NCBI RefSeq assembly: GCF_020443565.1
Contig: NZ_JAIZZN010000004.1
Span: 124,001 to 188,000 of the forward strand
Direction: 5' to 3'
Length of the DNA stretch: 64,000 nt
Origin: Clostridium sp. CS001
Lineage (GTDB): Bacteria > Bacillota > Clostridia > Clostridiales > Clostridiaceae
The notes below the pieces were generated by a model. The model was not told where the DNA came from and ran no database searches. It saw only the letters and a program-made list of their open reading frames with translations. The translations under genes and the position numbers were made by a program. Below are positions 18,378 to 26,576 of the stretch, piece by piece (the stretch's first letter is position 1; the number at the start of each line of letters is the position of its first letter).

Positions 18378-19292
18378 TTACTTTTTTAACTGGTTATTGC
18401 ATTCATTGTAAATATCTTTAAACATATCATTATCTTTTATTGTTAAAAGGTATTTCATAAAAGTCTTTTTAAGATCCTCTCTTTTTAGTGCATACTCTAC
18501 GGTTGCTTCTAAGAAACCTTGCTTATCACCCACATCATACCTTCTACCTTTAAAGTTATATGCATACATAGATTCTTCAGAAATTAAAGTCTTCAATGCA
18601 TCTGTAAGCTGTATTTCTCCACCTTTTCCAGGCTTCGTGCTATCTAAAATATCAAATATCTTTGGTGTTATAATATATCTTCCTAGTATTGCTATGTTTG
18701 ATGTCGCTTCTGTAGCCTTAGGTTTTTCAACAAGATCTTTAACTTTATAAACTCTGTCTTCAATGGCTGTTCCATTTACTATCCCATATTTATAAACCTC
18801 ACTTTTAGGAACCTCTTGAACACCCAAAATTGAGGCATCATATTTTTCATAACAATCCATAAGTTGTTTTAAACAAGGTACTTCACTATCTACTATATCG
18901 TCACCAAGCATTACAGCAAAAGGCTCATCCCCCACAAAAGTTCTTGCACAGTTTATTGCATGTCCTAGACCTTTAGGTTCTTTCTGACGTACAAAGTAGA
19001 TATTCGCCATATTAGATATGTCTCGAACCATTTTTAAAACCTCTTCATTACCACTTTGCTCTAATTGTAATTCAAGTTCAATTGATTTATCGAAATGATC
19101 TTCAATGGATTTTTTATTTCTTCCTGTTATGATTAATATCTCTTCAATTCCAGATGCAATTGCCTCTTCGATAATATACTGTATTGTTGGCTTATCAACA
19201 ATCGGCAACATCTCTTTAGGCTGGGCCTTAGTGGCTGGTAAAAACCTTGTGCCCAGTCCTGCAGCTGGTATTATAGCTTTCTTTACTCTCAT
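18378..19292 (-). CDS. galU: UTP-glucose-1-phosphate uridylyltransferase
   Basis: This 304-residue enzyme makes UDP-glucose from UTP and glucose-1-phosphate. The N-terminal nucleotide loop AAGLGTRFLPATKAQPKEM is diagnostic for GalU. EKPKATEATSN and a late YDVGDKQGFLEA block are also family hallmarks. Length and start match the family. Phosphoglucomutase nearby (20578-22302) would supply its substrate. Its product feeds the UDP-glucose dehydrogenase at 49093-50400 and probably the surface glycan. The start has a GGGAG site. Confidence 0.95.
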   Translation of the reverse strand: MRVKKAIIPAAGLGTRFLPATKAQPKEMLPIVDKPTIQYIIEEAIASGIEEILIITGRNKKSIEDHFDKSIELELQLEQSGNEEVLKMVRDISNMANIYFVRQKEPKGLGHAINCARTFVGDEPFAVMLGDDIVDSEVPCLKQLMDCYEKYDASILGVQEVPKSEVYKYGIVNGTAIEDRVYKVKDLVEKPKATEATSNIAILGRYIITPKIFDILDSTKPGKGGEIQLTDALKTLISEESMYAYNFKGRRYDVGDKQGFLEATVEYALKREDLKKTFMKYLLTIKDNDMFKDIYNECNNQLKK

Positions 19293-19365
19293 AGTTTTTC
19301 TCCCTCCAAATAATATAATGTTAGGTTTATAACTCTCTTCAAAGCTTATTTGAAAATATTAAAAT

Positions 19366-20436
19366 TTATTTCTCCTCTTTAAGCATGTTTTCTAGTTGGA
19401 TTACAATCTCATCTTCCGGATTTATCTTTTTAGCTATATCTAAATGCATCCTAGCCTGATGAAAGTCTTTAACATTTAAATAACACATAACAAGATTTGT
19501 ACATATTTCTATTGATTTTGTAACCTCAAACGCCTTCCTAAAGTACTTAATAGCTGTTTCATAATTTTCAAGACACGCATAGTTAACTCCAAACTCATTT
19601 ATTACCTCAATTAAATCCTCATCCATTACAACTGCCTCATTTAAATAATAGATAGCTTTCTCATAATTTTTAAGAATCCTATAAGCTACAGCTGTGTGGT
19701 AATATATGTCCGGGCTATCTCCTATTTGTTCCATTAAAGGTATGAAAATTTCAAGTGCTGCTTTGGGATTATCATGGACTATCTCCTTAGCCTTTTGAAA
19801 CTTTGTAACATTTTCCATATCGTTTTTCAGTTCAATAATTTCCGTTGTCTGCTCTCCTCCATTTGCAAAATAATTACTTAGCGCAATTAATGCTAAGTCA
19901 TATTTTTTTTCGCTATTAAAAACTAACGCCTCATATAAATATGGATTACTGTACCCAGGAATTTCTTTAGCCTTTTGAATAAGTTCTTGCTCTTCTTCTT
20001 TGAACATAACATTAGTGTTTCTTAGCTTGTCTACCAACATAAAAATTTTATCAAAATTTTCTTGATTTTCTTCTATGCTTAATAATCCTTTTAAAATAAT
20101 ATACGCTTCTTCATAATTCTCATTCTTTATTTCTTGAAATATCACTCCTTTAATAAACCCAGTTGAATTTGGAATAGCTCTTATAATTTCTTTATATTCT
20201 TTATTGTATTTAAAAAGTTCATCTGCTCCCAAAACATAAAACATTCCCTCTATAAATAGGTTAACTGGTATATTATCAAAACTTTCGTTTTTCTTTACCT
20301 TTTCAATTATCTCATTAGTTCTAACTGGGAAGTATATATCTTCTAAAATTACAAATTCATTGATCTTGCTATTCTTTTTTATTTCTAAAAAAAGAATAGT
20401 TGCTAATTTTTCAGCAAAATATGTTTTAATTTCCAT
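19366..20436 (-). CDS. Tetratricopeptide repeat protein
   Basis: This 356-residue soluble protein is built of helical repeats. The C-terminal half (about 215-350) has recognisable TPR units, such as YYHTAVAYRILKNYEKAIYYLNEAV and NEFGVNYACLENYETAIKYF. The N-terminal part is helical and lacks clear repeats. No signal peptide or membrane segment is visible. I start at the ATG at 20436, since AAGGTG precedes it; a GTG at 20445 lies inside that site. It sits between galU and phosphoglucomutase, so it may form a protein-binding scaffold, but no specific function can be assigned. Confidence 0.75.
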   Translation of the reverse strand: MEIKTYFAEKLATILFLEIKKNSKINEFVILEDIYFPVRTNEIIEKVKKNESFDNIPVNLFIEGMFYVLGADELFKYNKEYKEIIRAIPNSTGFIKGVIFQEIKNENYEEAYIILKGLLSIEENQENFDKIFMLVDKLRNTNVMFKEEEQELIQKAKEIPGYSNPYLYEALVFNSEKKYDLALIALSNYFANGGEQTTEIIELKNDMENVTKFQKAKEIVHDNPKAALEIFIPLMEQIGDSPDIYYHTAVAYRILKNYEKAIYYLNEAVVMDEDLIEVINEFGVNYACLENYETAIKYFRKAFEVTKSIEICTNLVMCYLNVKDFHQARMHLDIAKKINPEDEIVIQLENMLKEEK

Positions 20437-20577
20437 GTTTAACACCTTCCTACTAATCCTAAATATTTATTCTTCTAGTACTCTGTTAATAATAATAATA
20501 TACTGCGGATAATTTGTAAACCTTATAAAATCATAGCAATCAATATTACTCTGGTAACATCCCCTATAATTCCCAAT

Positions 20578-22302
20578 CTATATAGATTTTTTAACTATAC
20601 CCATAACCTTTTCCTTTAATTTAAGCATTTTTTTAGGTGCGTCTTCTAATGAATTTCCTTTCACAGATAAATAAATCTTCATTTTGGGCTCAGTACCAGA
20701 AGGCCTGACTACAAACCAAGAGCCATCCTCTAACAGGAATTTCAAAACATTGGATCTTGGTAATTTAATTATAGTTTCCTCATTCATTACCAAGTCTTTG
20801 CAACATCCAGTTTTATAGTCAATCTTTTTTATAATCTTAGTAGTTCCTACTAAGTCAACTATTGAATCTCTGAAATATTCCAATGTATTATTAATTTTTT
20901 CTGTGCCATCTTTGCCCTCCATTTCTATGGAAATCAAATCCTCTTCGTAATATCCATACTGCTCATAAAGATCCATTAGGGCGTCGTAGAGGCTTAGTCC
21001 CATGTTTTTATAGTAAAGTGTCATCTCGCAAATTAGCATCGCAGCTATAACTGCATCTTTGTCCCGTACAAAATCTCCTGCTAAATATCCAAAACTCTCT
21101 TCAAATCCAAACAAAAAGTCTTTTTCACCAGTTTCCTCAAATTCTTTAACCTTCTCCCCAATATACTTAAACCCAGTTAACACGTCTAATACTTCAACAT
21201 TATACTTTTTTCCTATACCTAGTACCATATCCGTAGTAACAATGGTTTTTATTATTACACCCTTCGGAGTCAATTTATTAGCTTCACTTAAAGACATTAA
21301 AATATAATTACTTAATAATACTCCTGTCTGATTTCCTGTAAGAACCTTGTAATTTCCATTCTTATCTTTAACTACAGCGCCAATCCTATCACAATCAGGG
21401 TCTGTGCCAAAAATAATGTCTGGATTAATGTCTTTTGCCATCTCAAGAGCTAATTCAAATACTTTTGATTCTTCTGGATTTGGATATCTTACTGTTGGAA
21501 AGTCCCCATCTGGTTGTTCCTGTTTTGCTACAACAGATACATTAGTATAACCTAATTCTTTTAATATTCTTCTCACAGGTATGTTTCCTGAGCCATGAAT
21601 AGGCGTGTAAATGACTCTTAAATTTGGGGCATGCTCTGCAACTAAGTTTTTTCTCATAGTTAAATTCTTAATTTTTAGAATGTATGATAGAAATAGATCA
21701 TCTTCTATGAATTTTAACATACCACTTTCTTCTGCTTTATTAATGTCCATAGTTTTAATCTTAGAAAAATCTCTTATCATATCTGCATAGGATATAATTT
21801 CTTTGGCCACCTTATCCGTAACTTGACCACCATCAACACCATAAACTTTATACCCATTGTATTCTTTAGGATTATGTGAAGCTGTTATAACAATTCCGGC
21901 TTTGCTTTGAAGCTTACGAACAGCATAAGATAAAATTGGAGTTGGCGTTAAATTTTTGAACAAGTTTACATAAATACCATTGCCACAAAGTGTTTCTGCA
22001 GTAGCTTTTGCAAATTCTTTTGACATATTTCTTGAATCATATGCAATACTAACTGATATATCCCCCTTGTATTTTGTATTTAAATAGTCTGCTAGCCCTT
22101 GAGTTGCTTTACCTATTGTGTGTATATTCATTCTATTAGTTCCTGCACCGATAACCCCCCTGAGTCCTCCTGTACCAAACTCTAGATTTTTATAAAATCT
22201 ATCTTCAATTTCTTTTTCATCTACTAATTCTTCTAGCTCTTTCTTAAGTTCAACATCTATAAAGTCAGAAGTTATCCAACTTCTATATTTTTCTTTATAC
22301 AT
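20578..22302 (-). CDS. Phosphoglucomutase/phosphomannomutase
   Basis: This 574-residue enzyme of the alpha-phosphohexomutase family interconverts glucose-1- and glucose-6-phosphate. The phosphoserine is in TASHNPKEYNGYK. The metal loop is GTDPDCDRIG, the sugar loop is GFEESFGY and the phosphate loop is RPSGTEPKMK. The length matches the PgcA-like branch of Firmicutes. Two starts are possible: ATG at 22302 (spacing about nine bases from GGGGG) or ATG at 22311, which lies too close. It stands upstream of the TPR and galU genes, so it probably feeds UDP-glucose synthesis. Confidence 0.92.
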   Translation of the reverse strand: MYKEKYRSWITSDFIDVELKKELEELVDEKEIEDRFYKNLEFGTGGLRGVIGAGTNRMNIHTIGKATQGLADYLNTKYKGDISVSIAYDSRNMSKEFAKATAETLCGNGIYVNLFKNLTPTPILSYAVRKLQSKAGIVITASHNPKEYNGYKVYGVDGGQVTDKVAKEIISYADMIRDFSKIKTMDINKAEESGMLKFIEDDLFLSYILKIKNLTMRKNLVAEHAPNLRVIYTPIHGSGNIPVRRILKELGYTNVSVVAKQEQPDGDFPTVRYPNPEESKVFELALEMAKDINPDIIFGTDPDCDRIGAVVKDKNGNYKVLTGNQTGVLLSNYILMSLSEANKLTPKGVIIKTIVTTDMVLGIGKKYNVEVLDVLTGFKYIGEKVKEFEETGEKDFLFGFEESFGYLAGDFVRDKDAVIAAMLICEMTLYYKNMGLSLYDALMDLYEQYGYYEEDLISIEMEGKDGTEKINNTLEYFRDSIVDLVGTTKIIKKIDYKTGCCKDLVMNEETIIKLPRSNVLKFLLEDGSWFVVRPSGTEPKMKIYLSVKGNSLEDAPKKMLKLKEKVMGIVKKSI

Positions 22303-22328
22303 CCCATACATACCCCCTTGAATTTTTC

Positions 22329-22350
22329 TTAAATCATCAACTGCGTTGCT
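22329..22350. repeat. Copy A of a short dispersed repeat
   Basis: TTAAATCATCAACTGCGTTGCT resembles the second copy at 22472-22493, with only two mismatches in 22 bases. The resemblance continues more weakly for about 20 bases. The two copies lie on either side of the L25 terminator. No function is known to me. Confidence 0.5.
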
Positions 22351-22407
22351 TTAACATTATTTTCAAAAATCTTAGTTTATATTTTACATTATACTATGAA
22401 AACGCTG

Positions 22408-22441
22408 TAAAAAATACCCTTATGCTTTCACATGAGGGTAT
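22408..22441 (-). terminator. Terminator after the L25/Ctc gene
   Basis: ATACCCT (22414-22420) pairs with AGGGTAT (22435-22441), with an inner ATG/CAT pair. On the minus strand it is followed by TTTTTTAC. It lies about 97 bases after the L25 stop. Confidence 0.85.
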
Positions 22442-22471
22442 CCCTTACAACATTCAACTTACTTCAAGTTT

Positions 22472-22493
22472 ATTAAATCATCATCTGCGATGC
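22472..22493. repeat. Copy B of a short dispersed repeat
   Basis: This is the second copy of the 22-base element at 22329-22350, in the same orientation 143 bases away. It lies between the L25 stop and its terminator. On the minus strand both copies end a short frame with a similar tail (Q-M/L-M-I-stop), but neither has a start. Confidence 0.5.
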
Positions 22494-22537
22494 TGCAATA
22501 TTAACAACTTTGCAAGCAGATTTAAACTTACACTGAA

Positions 22538-23128
22538 TTATAGTTCATTCTCAATTTCAGTTTCACCCATATCCTCATTATATTTCTTAACCTTAGTTAC
22601 TGTTGCTATAACTAAGCTTAGTGAGTCTATAATTGATATCTCTTTTGCAAACTCGACATCTGCTACCCTATATGAGTCACCTGCATTTAAGTTTGATACA
22701 TCTACTTCAACTGATTTAGGAATCTTTACTGCTGTACATTGAACCTTTATACTAGTTCTTTCTTTCTGAAGAACATCACCATTTTTACCAATTGTATTTT
22801 CTCCTAAAAATTTAATGGGTACCTCTGTTATTACGCGACTATTCTCATATAATTCTTCAAAATCAATATGTATAATCTTTTGGTTAACTGGTTCTCTTTG
22901 AATTTCTTTTATAAGAACATTGTGGTCATCTCCATTAATGGTTATATCTAAAACACCATGCTCTCCTATTCTACTAATTTGACTATTTAATTCTAGTTCT
23001 CCAACTTCAAACATAAGATTTTTAAGGTTTTTGCCATACATAATCCCTGGCACCTTACCTTCCCTTCTGTCTCTTCTTGCCGAGTGATGTGCTTTCTTTT
23101 CCCTCTTTTTGACTTCTAGCTTTTCCAT
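22538..23128 (-). CDS. rplY: Ribosomal protein bL25, general stress (Ctc) form
   Basis: This 196-residue protein belongs to the L25/TL5/CTC family, which binds 5S rRNA. The N-terminal L25 domain (about 1-95) includes KREKKAHHSARRDRREGKVPGIMYGK and a VLIKEIQREPVNQKIIHIDF strand. The C-terminal beta domain (about 100-185, ITEVPIKFLGE) marks the long CTC form rather than the short E. coli L25. The start has an AAGGAGG site. It is transcribed alone, divergently from the amino-acid decarboxylase, and has its own terminator. Confidence 0.93.
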   Translation of the reverse strand: MEKLEVKKREKKAHHSARRDRREGKVPGIMYGKNLKNLMFEVGELELNSQISRIGEHGVLDITINGDDHNVLIKEIQREPVNQKIIHIDFEELYENSRVITEVPIKFLGENTIGKNGDVLQKERTSIKVQCTAVKIPKSVEVDVSNLNAGDSYRVADVEFAKEISIIDSLSLVIATVTKVKKYNEDMGETEIENEL

Positions 23129-23303
23129 TATTACCCCTCCTTAATATTTATCTTAAGAATATAACAATTATTATTTATTCTAATAACTGCCTTCTCTATT
23201 ATTAACTAAGGAAAAGAATAATATACCTTTTTAAATGTATATTATGTTAATTAATTAATATTTACAATACTGTTATGTTTTACTTAAAAATTTGAATTTA
23301 TTA

Positions 23304-23332
23304 TTGCATTTACATATGTTATCCTTTATAAT
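23304..23332 (+). promoter_or_regulatory. Promoter of the amino-acid decarboxylase gene
   Basis: A TTGCAT (23304-23309) and a perfect TATAAT (23327-23332) are separated by exactly 17 bases, as expected for the main sigma factor. The leader to the TTG start would be about 73 bases. Confidence 0.7.
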
Positions 23333-23411
23333 TATAAATTGTCCGAATGAATATATTACAAAAAAAAATTAAGATGTCTTAATATAAATTTTCTTGAAAG
23401 GGGTGTATAAA

Positions 23412-24902
23412 TTGTATAGATTAAATCAAAATGAAACTCCATTATTTGATGCTTTACTGGAATATGTAGACAGAGAAACTTTACCTTTTCACGTACCAGG
23501 TCATAAAAAAGGTGTAGGTGCCGATGAACAGTTTAGAAGTTTCATGGGTATAAATCCTTTTAAAATTGATGTTACAGTATTTAAACTTGTTGATAGTTTT
23601 CACCACTCAACTGGCCCAATAAAAAAGGCACAAGAATTAGCAGCTGATGCTTACGGTGCTGATGCATCATTTTTCTCAGTTCACGGCACTTCTGGAGCTA
23701 TTCAAGCTATGATTATGTCTGTCGTTGGATCTGGCGAAAAAATAATCGTACCTAGAAATGTTCATAAATCAATAACTGGGGGCATTATATTATCAGGGGC
23801 TATACCAGTTTATATGCAACCTGAACTAGATAAGAAAATAGGTGTTGCACATGGAGTTTCCTCAGAGACTGTGGAAGCAACTTTAAAAGAAAACCCTGAT
23901 GCGAAAGCTGTGCTTATAATTAACCCTACATATTATGGAGTATCTACCGATATTAAGAGAATTGCAGATATCGTTCATGAATATGGTATCCCTCTAATAG
24001 TTGATGAAGCCCATGGACCTCACCTTAAATTTAATAATAGACTGCCAATGTCCGCTATGGAAGCTGGTGCAGATATTTGTGCACAAAGCACTCATAAAAT
24101 CATAGGTTCATTAACTCAGAGTTCTTTGCTACATGTTAATTCAAAATATGTTAGCCCAGCTAGAGTTAAGCAACTTATAAACTTAATGCACACAACTTCG
24201 CCTTCTTACATACTAATGGCTTCACTAGATTGTGCAAGGCGTCAAATTGCATTGGAAGGCGAAATACTTTTAGAAAAAACTATTGATTTATGTAATTATG
24301 TTAGAAACGAAGTAAATAAAATACCTGGACTTTATTGCTTTGGTGAAGAGGTTTTAGATGGTTTTGGTGCTTATTCTTTTGACCCAACCAAAATCACAAT
24401 AACTTGTAGAGATTTAGGTATAACTGGTTATGATTTAGATATGATACTTTCTAACAAATATCACATACAAATGGAATTGTCTGATCTTTATAACATATTG
24501 GCTGTTGGTTCCTTTGGAGACACAGAAAGTGGAATGGAGCAATTACTGGAAGCTTTAAGAGAAATAAGTAATGAATATTATGGTAAAGGAGCAAAAAAAG
24601 CTGACTTTATAGATATTCCTAATATTCCAGAACAAGCCCAAATTCCTCGTGAGGCTTTCAATAGTGTAAATACTGCTGTGGAAATTAAAAAAAGCGTTGG
24701 CATGATAAGTGGAGAATTCTTAATGGCTTATCCACCTGGTATTCCAATACTTTGTCCTGGTGAGAGAATAACCCAAGAGATTATTGATTATGTTGAAAAA
24801 TTAAAAGCTACTGGGTTATATGTTCAAGGAACTGAAGACCCTGAAGTTGAGTATATAAAAGTTGTTAGAGAAGAAGATGCTGTGTATATAACAGTTGAAT
24901 AA
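23412..24902 (+). CDS. Orn/Lys/Arg decarboxylase-family PLP enzyme
   Basis: This 496-residue enzyme of the aspartate-aminotransferase fold decarboxylates a basic amino acid. It has the family opening PFHVPGHKKGVG, the DVTVFKLVDSFHH block, DEAHGPH and the Schiff-base lysine in STHKIIGSL. It lacks the N-terminal flavodoxin-like wing of the large proteobacterial enzymes, so it is the short Firmicutes form (SpeA/CadA group). Arginine, lysine and ornithine cannot be told apart here. I start at the TTG at 23412 because AAAGGGG stands eight bases before it; the frame is open to 23394. It ends in a bidirectional terminator. Confidence 0.88.
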   Translation: MYRLNQNETPLFDALLEYVDRETLPFHVPGHKKGVGADEQFRSFMGINPFKIDVTVFKLVDSFHHSTGPIKKAQELAADAYGADASFFSVHGTSGAIQAMIMSVVGSGEKIIVPRNVHKSITGGIILSGAIPVYMQPELDKKIGVAHGVSSETVEATLKENPDAKAVLIINPTYYGVSTDIKRIADIVHEYGIPLIVDEAHGPHLKFNNRLPMSAMEAGADICAQSTHKIIGSLTQSSLLHVNSKYVSPARVKQLINLMHTTSPSYILMASLDCARRQIALEGEILLEKTIDLCNYVRNEVNKIPGLYCFGEEVLDGFGAYSFDPTKITITCRDLGITGYDLDMILSNKYHIQMELSDLYNILAVGSFGDTESGMEQLLEALREISNEYYGKGAKKADFIDIPNIPEQAQIPREAFNSVNTAVEIKKSVGMISGEFLMAYPPGIPILCPGERITQEIIDYVEKLKATGLYVQGTEDPEVEYIKVVREEDAVYITVE

Positions 24903-24906
24903 AAAT

Positions 24907-24935
24907 AAAAAGAACTCCTAATTGGAGTTCTTTTT
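24907..24935. terminator. Bidirectional terminator between convergent genes
   Basis: AAAAAGAACTCC (24907-24918) pairs perfectly with GGAGTTCTTTTT (24924-24935) around a five-base loop. It serves the decarboxylase gene on the plus strand. It overlaps the stop codon of the minus-strand gene at 24918, so both genes share it. Confidence 0.9.
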
Positions 24936-25766
24936 GCTTCTATTCAATCTTACTCTAAACTCAATATTTTCTCTTTCAATACCGCTTAAGTACTTAAAAT
25001 ATTGTGTGTCTTCCATTTTACTTATAGTTTCACAAGTCTCCACTAATTTAAGAAAATACCCCATCATATAACTTATCTTCATTAATGGGCCTGTTAATTT
25101 GTGATTAAACCTAATAGACCATTGTTTTTTCTTTTTTTCCGAGGTTTTTTTTATGTTTGTATAACATTCCTTTCCAGAATCTATCAATCTTATCTTTTGT
25201 AGATTTATGCCTAGGGTATCCCTATATATTGGTAATAATTCTTCAAGCATGCCTATATTAAAGTATTTTTTTTCTTCTATAAATTTTTTTGCATTATCTA
25301 TTACCAGCTTTAAGACTTCATTGTTCTCTTTTCTAATTCCTGGCAGCTTAGTTACAATTTTCTTCACTTGTTCTGAGTCTACAATTCCTTCTTTCGTTAG
25401 AAAGTCTAATCCGTATTCTACTAGTTCATAATCTTTTCTATCCTTTTCAATAGTTATTTCATCTTGAAGTGCATTTAGAATACAGATTCGATTTTCTATG
25501 TTATAAAATATTTCTGAAAAATATCCTAACTTTGCTAACCTTTCCTGCAAGGTTTTTTCAGTAACAATTTCATTTTTTTCGTTTACATAAAGATATCCCA
25601 AATGTTCTTTACGTAAAACCTTAAACCTTTTTTTAAAAAACACAATTTCTCTATATAAGATATTATTATATTCTAAAGCATGAGATACTTTAACCACTTC
25701 GCCTTTCTGTATATATCCCTTTGTGAGCTCTAATATTTCCTTAGATGCTGGTGAGTACATTGTCAT
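24918..25766 (-). CDS. Unrecognised protein
   Basis: I do not recognise this 282-residue soluble protein. It is rich in lysine and glutamate, mostly helical in appearance, and has no signal peptide or membrane segment. The N-terminal 60 residues look like a small beta-rich module (YREIVFFKKRFKVLRKEHLGYLYV). The lysine-rich stretch near residue 215 (KKTSEKKKKQW) may bind nucleic acid or merely link two parts. The start at 25766 has an AAGGAGG site. It is a single-gene unit between two terminators, and a perfect 11-bp dyad lies 28 bases upstream, so its expression is probably controlled by a repressor. Confidence 0.6.
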   Translation of the reverse strand: MTMYSPASKEILELTKGYIQKGEVVKVSHALEYNNILYREIVFFKKRFKVLRKEHLGYLYVNEKNEIVTEKTLQERLAKLGYFSEIFYNIENRICILNALQDEITIEKDRKDYELVEYGLDFLTKEGIVDSEQVKKIVTKLPGIRKENNEVLKLVIDNAKKFIEEKKYFNIGMLEELLPIYRDTLGINLQKIRLIDSGKECYTNIKKTSEKKKKQWSIRFNHKLTGPLMKISYMMGYFLKLVETCETISKMEDTQYFKYLSGIERENIEFRVRLNRSKKNSN

Positions 25767-25793
25767 TTATATTCCTCCTTGAAATTCCCTTGT

Positions 25794-25818
25794 TTAAAAC
25801 AATTATAAATTGTTTTAA
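25794..25818 (-). promoter_or_regulatory. Perfect dyad upstream of the unknown gene, probable operator
   Basis: TTAAAACAATT and AATTGTTTTAA are perfect complements around ATA. The site lies 28 bases upstream of the gene at 24918-25766. An AT-rich promoter-like stretch (TTGATA with a TATTAA at 16 bases, minus strand) runs into it. A dyad placed there typically binds a repressor. Confidence 0.55.
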
Positions 25819-25943
25819 TATAATATACTTATATTATATCAAATTTTTAGAGATATCCCACATAAATATAATATTCTTTACTTTATAACTAAATTCAACA
25901 TATATTTTGTATATGTAACAATTATTCTCTAATTTTATAAAAA

Positions 25944-25982
25944 ACAAAAATAGGAGCTTTAAGCCAAAGCTCCTATTTTTGT
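25944..25982 (-). terminator. Terminator after iorB
   Basis: A 17-bp perfect stem runs from 25944 to 25960 and from 25966 to 25982, core ATAGGAGCTTT/AAAGCTCCTAT, with loop AAGCC. T-runs follow on the minus strand. It ends the ior unit. Confidence 0.92.
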
Positions 25983-25999
25983 TAAACGTTTATTAAATA

Positions 26000-26575
26000 C
26001 TAAACATTCATACCTGCTTCAAATGCTTTCTTATTTAATTCTATAGCTTTTGAAGGTACTATTGCACTAATAACATCATTCCAATTTATTTCTTCTAATT
26101 TAAGTACTTTGATTAAAGCTCCCAGTAATACTACATTTTGTGCTTTAATATTTCCGAGTCCTTCTGCGATTTCAGCAGCATTTATAATTACTATATTCTC
26201 AACTAGATCAGTTAATCTCTTATTTACATTTTCCGGATATTTTTCTTTACCAGTTAAAACTGGTACTGGGTGTATTTCATAATCATTAATTACAACATAC
26301 CCGTCTTTTTTTAGATAAGGTAAGTATCTAGCTGCTTCACTTTTTTCAAAAGAAACTATTACATCTACTTTACCTTTTTCAATTAGTGGAGAATAAACCT
26401 TTTCTCCAAATCTTACTTGAGTAGTAACACTTCCACCTCTTTGAGCCATTCCGTGAACCTCTGACATTTTTACATCATATCCATTTACTAAAAGACCCTC
26501 AGTTAAAATTTTAGATGCAAGAATAGTACCTTGTCCACCTACACCTACAAATAGTACACTTTTATTTTCTCTCAT
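26000..26575 (-). CDS. iorB: Indolepyruvate:ferredoxin oxidoreductase, beta subunit
   Basis: This 191-residue subunit has the gamma-type fold of 2-oxoacid:ferredoxin oxidoreductases. It begins VLFVGVGGQGTILASKIL and has EVHGMAQRGGSVTTQVRFG, both diagnostic for IorB. With IorA it turns aryl pyruvates into aryl-acetyl-CoA while reducing ferredoxin. I start at the ATG at 26575: it sits one base after the iorA stop, with a GGTTGGTGA site inside iorA. The frame stays open upstream to 26638 through the iorA end, but this part is not like the family. Confidence 0.92.
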   Translation of the reverse strand: MRENKSVLFVGVGGQGTILASKILTEGLLVNGYDVKMSEVHGMAQRGGSVTTQVRFGEKVYSPLIEKGKVDVIVSFEKSEAARYLPYLKKDGYVVINDYEIHPVPVLTGKEKYPENVNKRLTDLVENIVIINAAEIAEGLGNIKAQNVVLLGALIKVLKLEEINWNDVISAIVPSKAIELNKKAFEAGMNV

Positions 26576-26576
26576 A

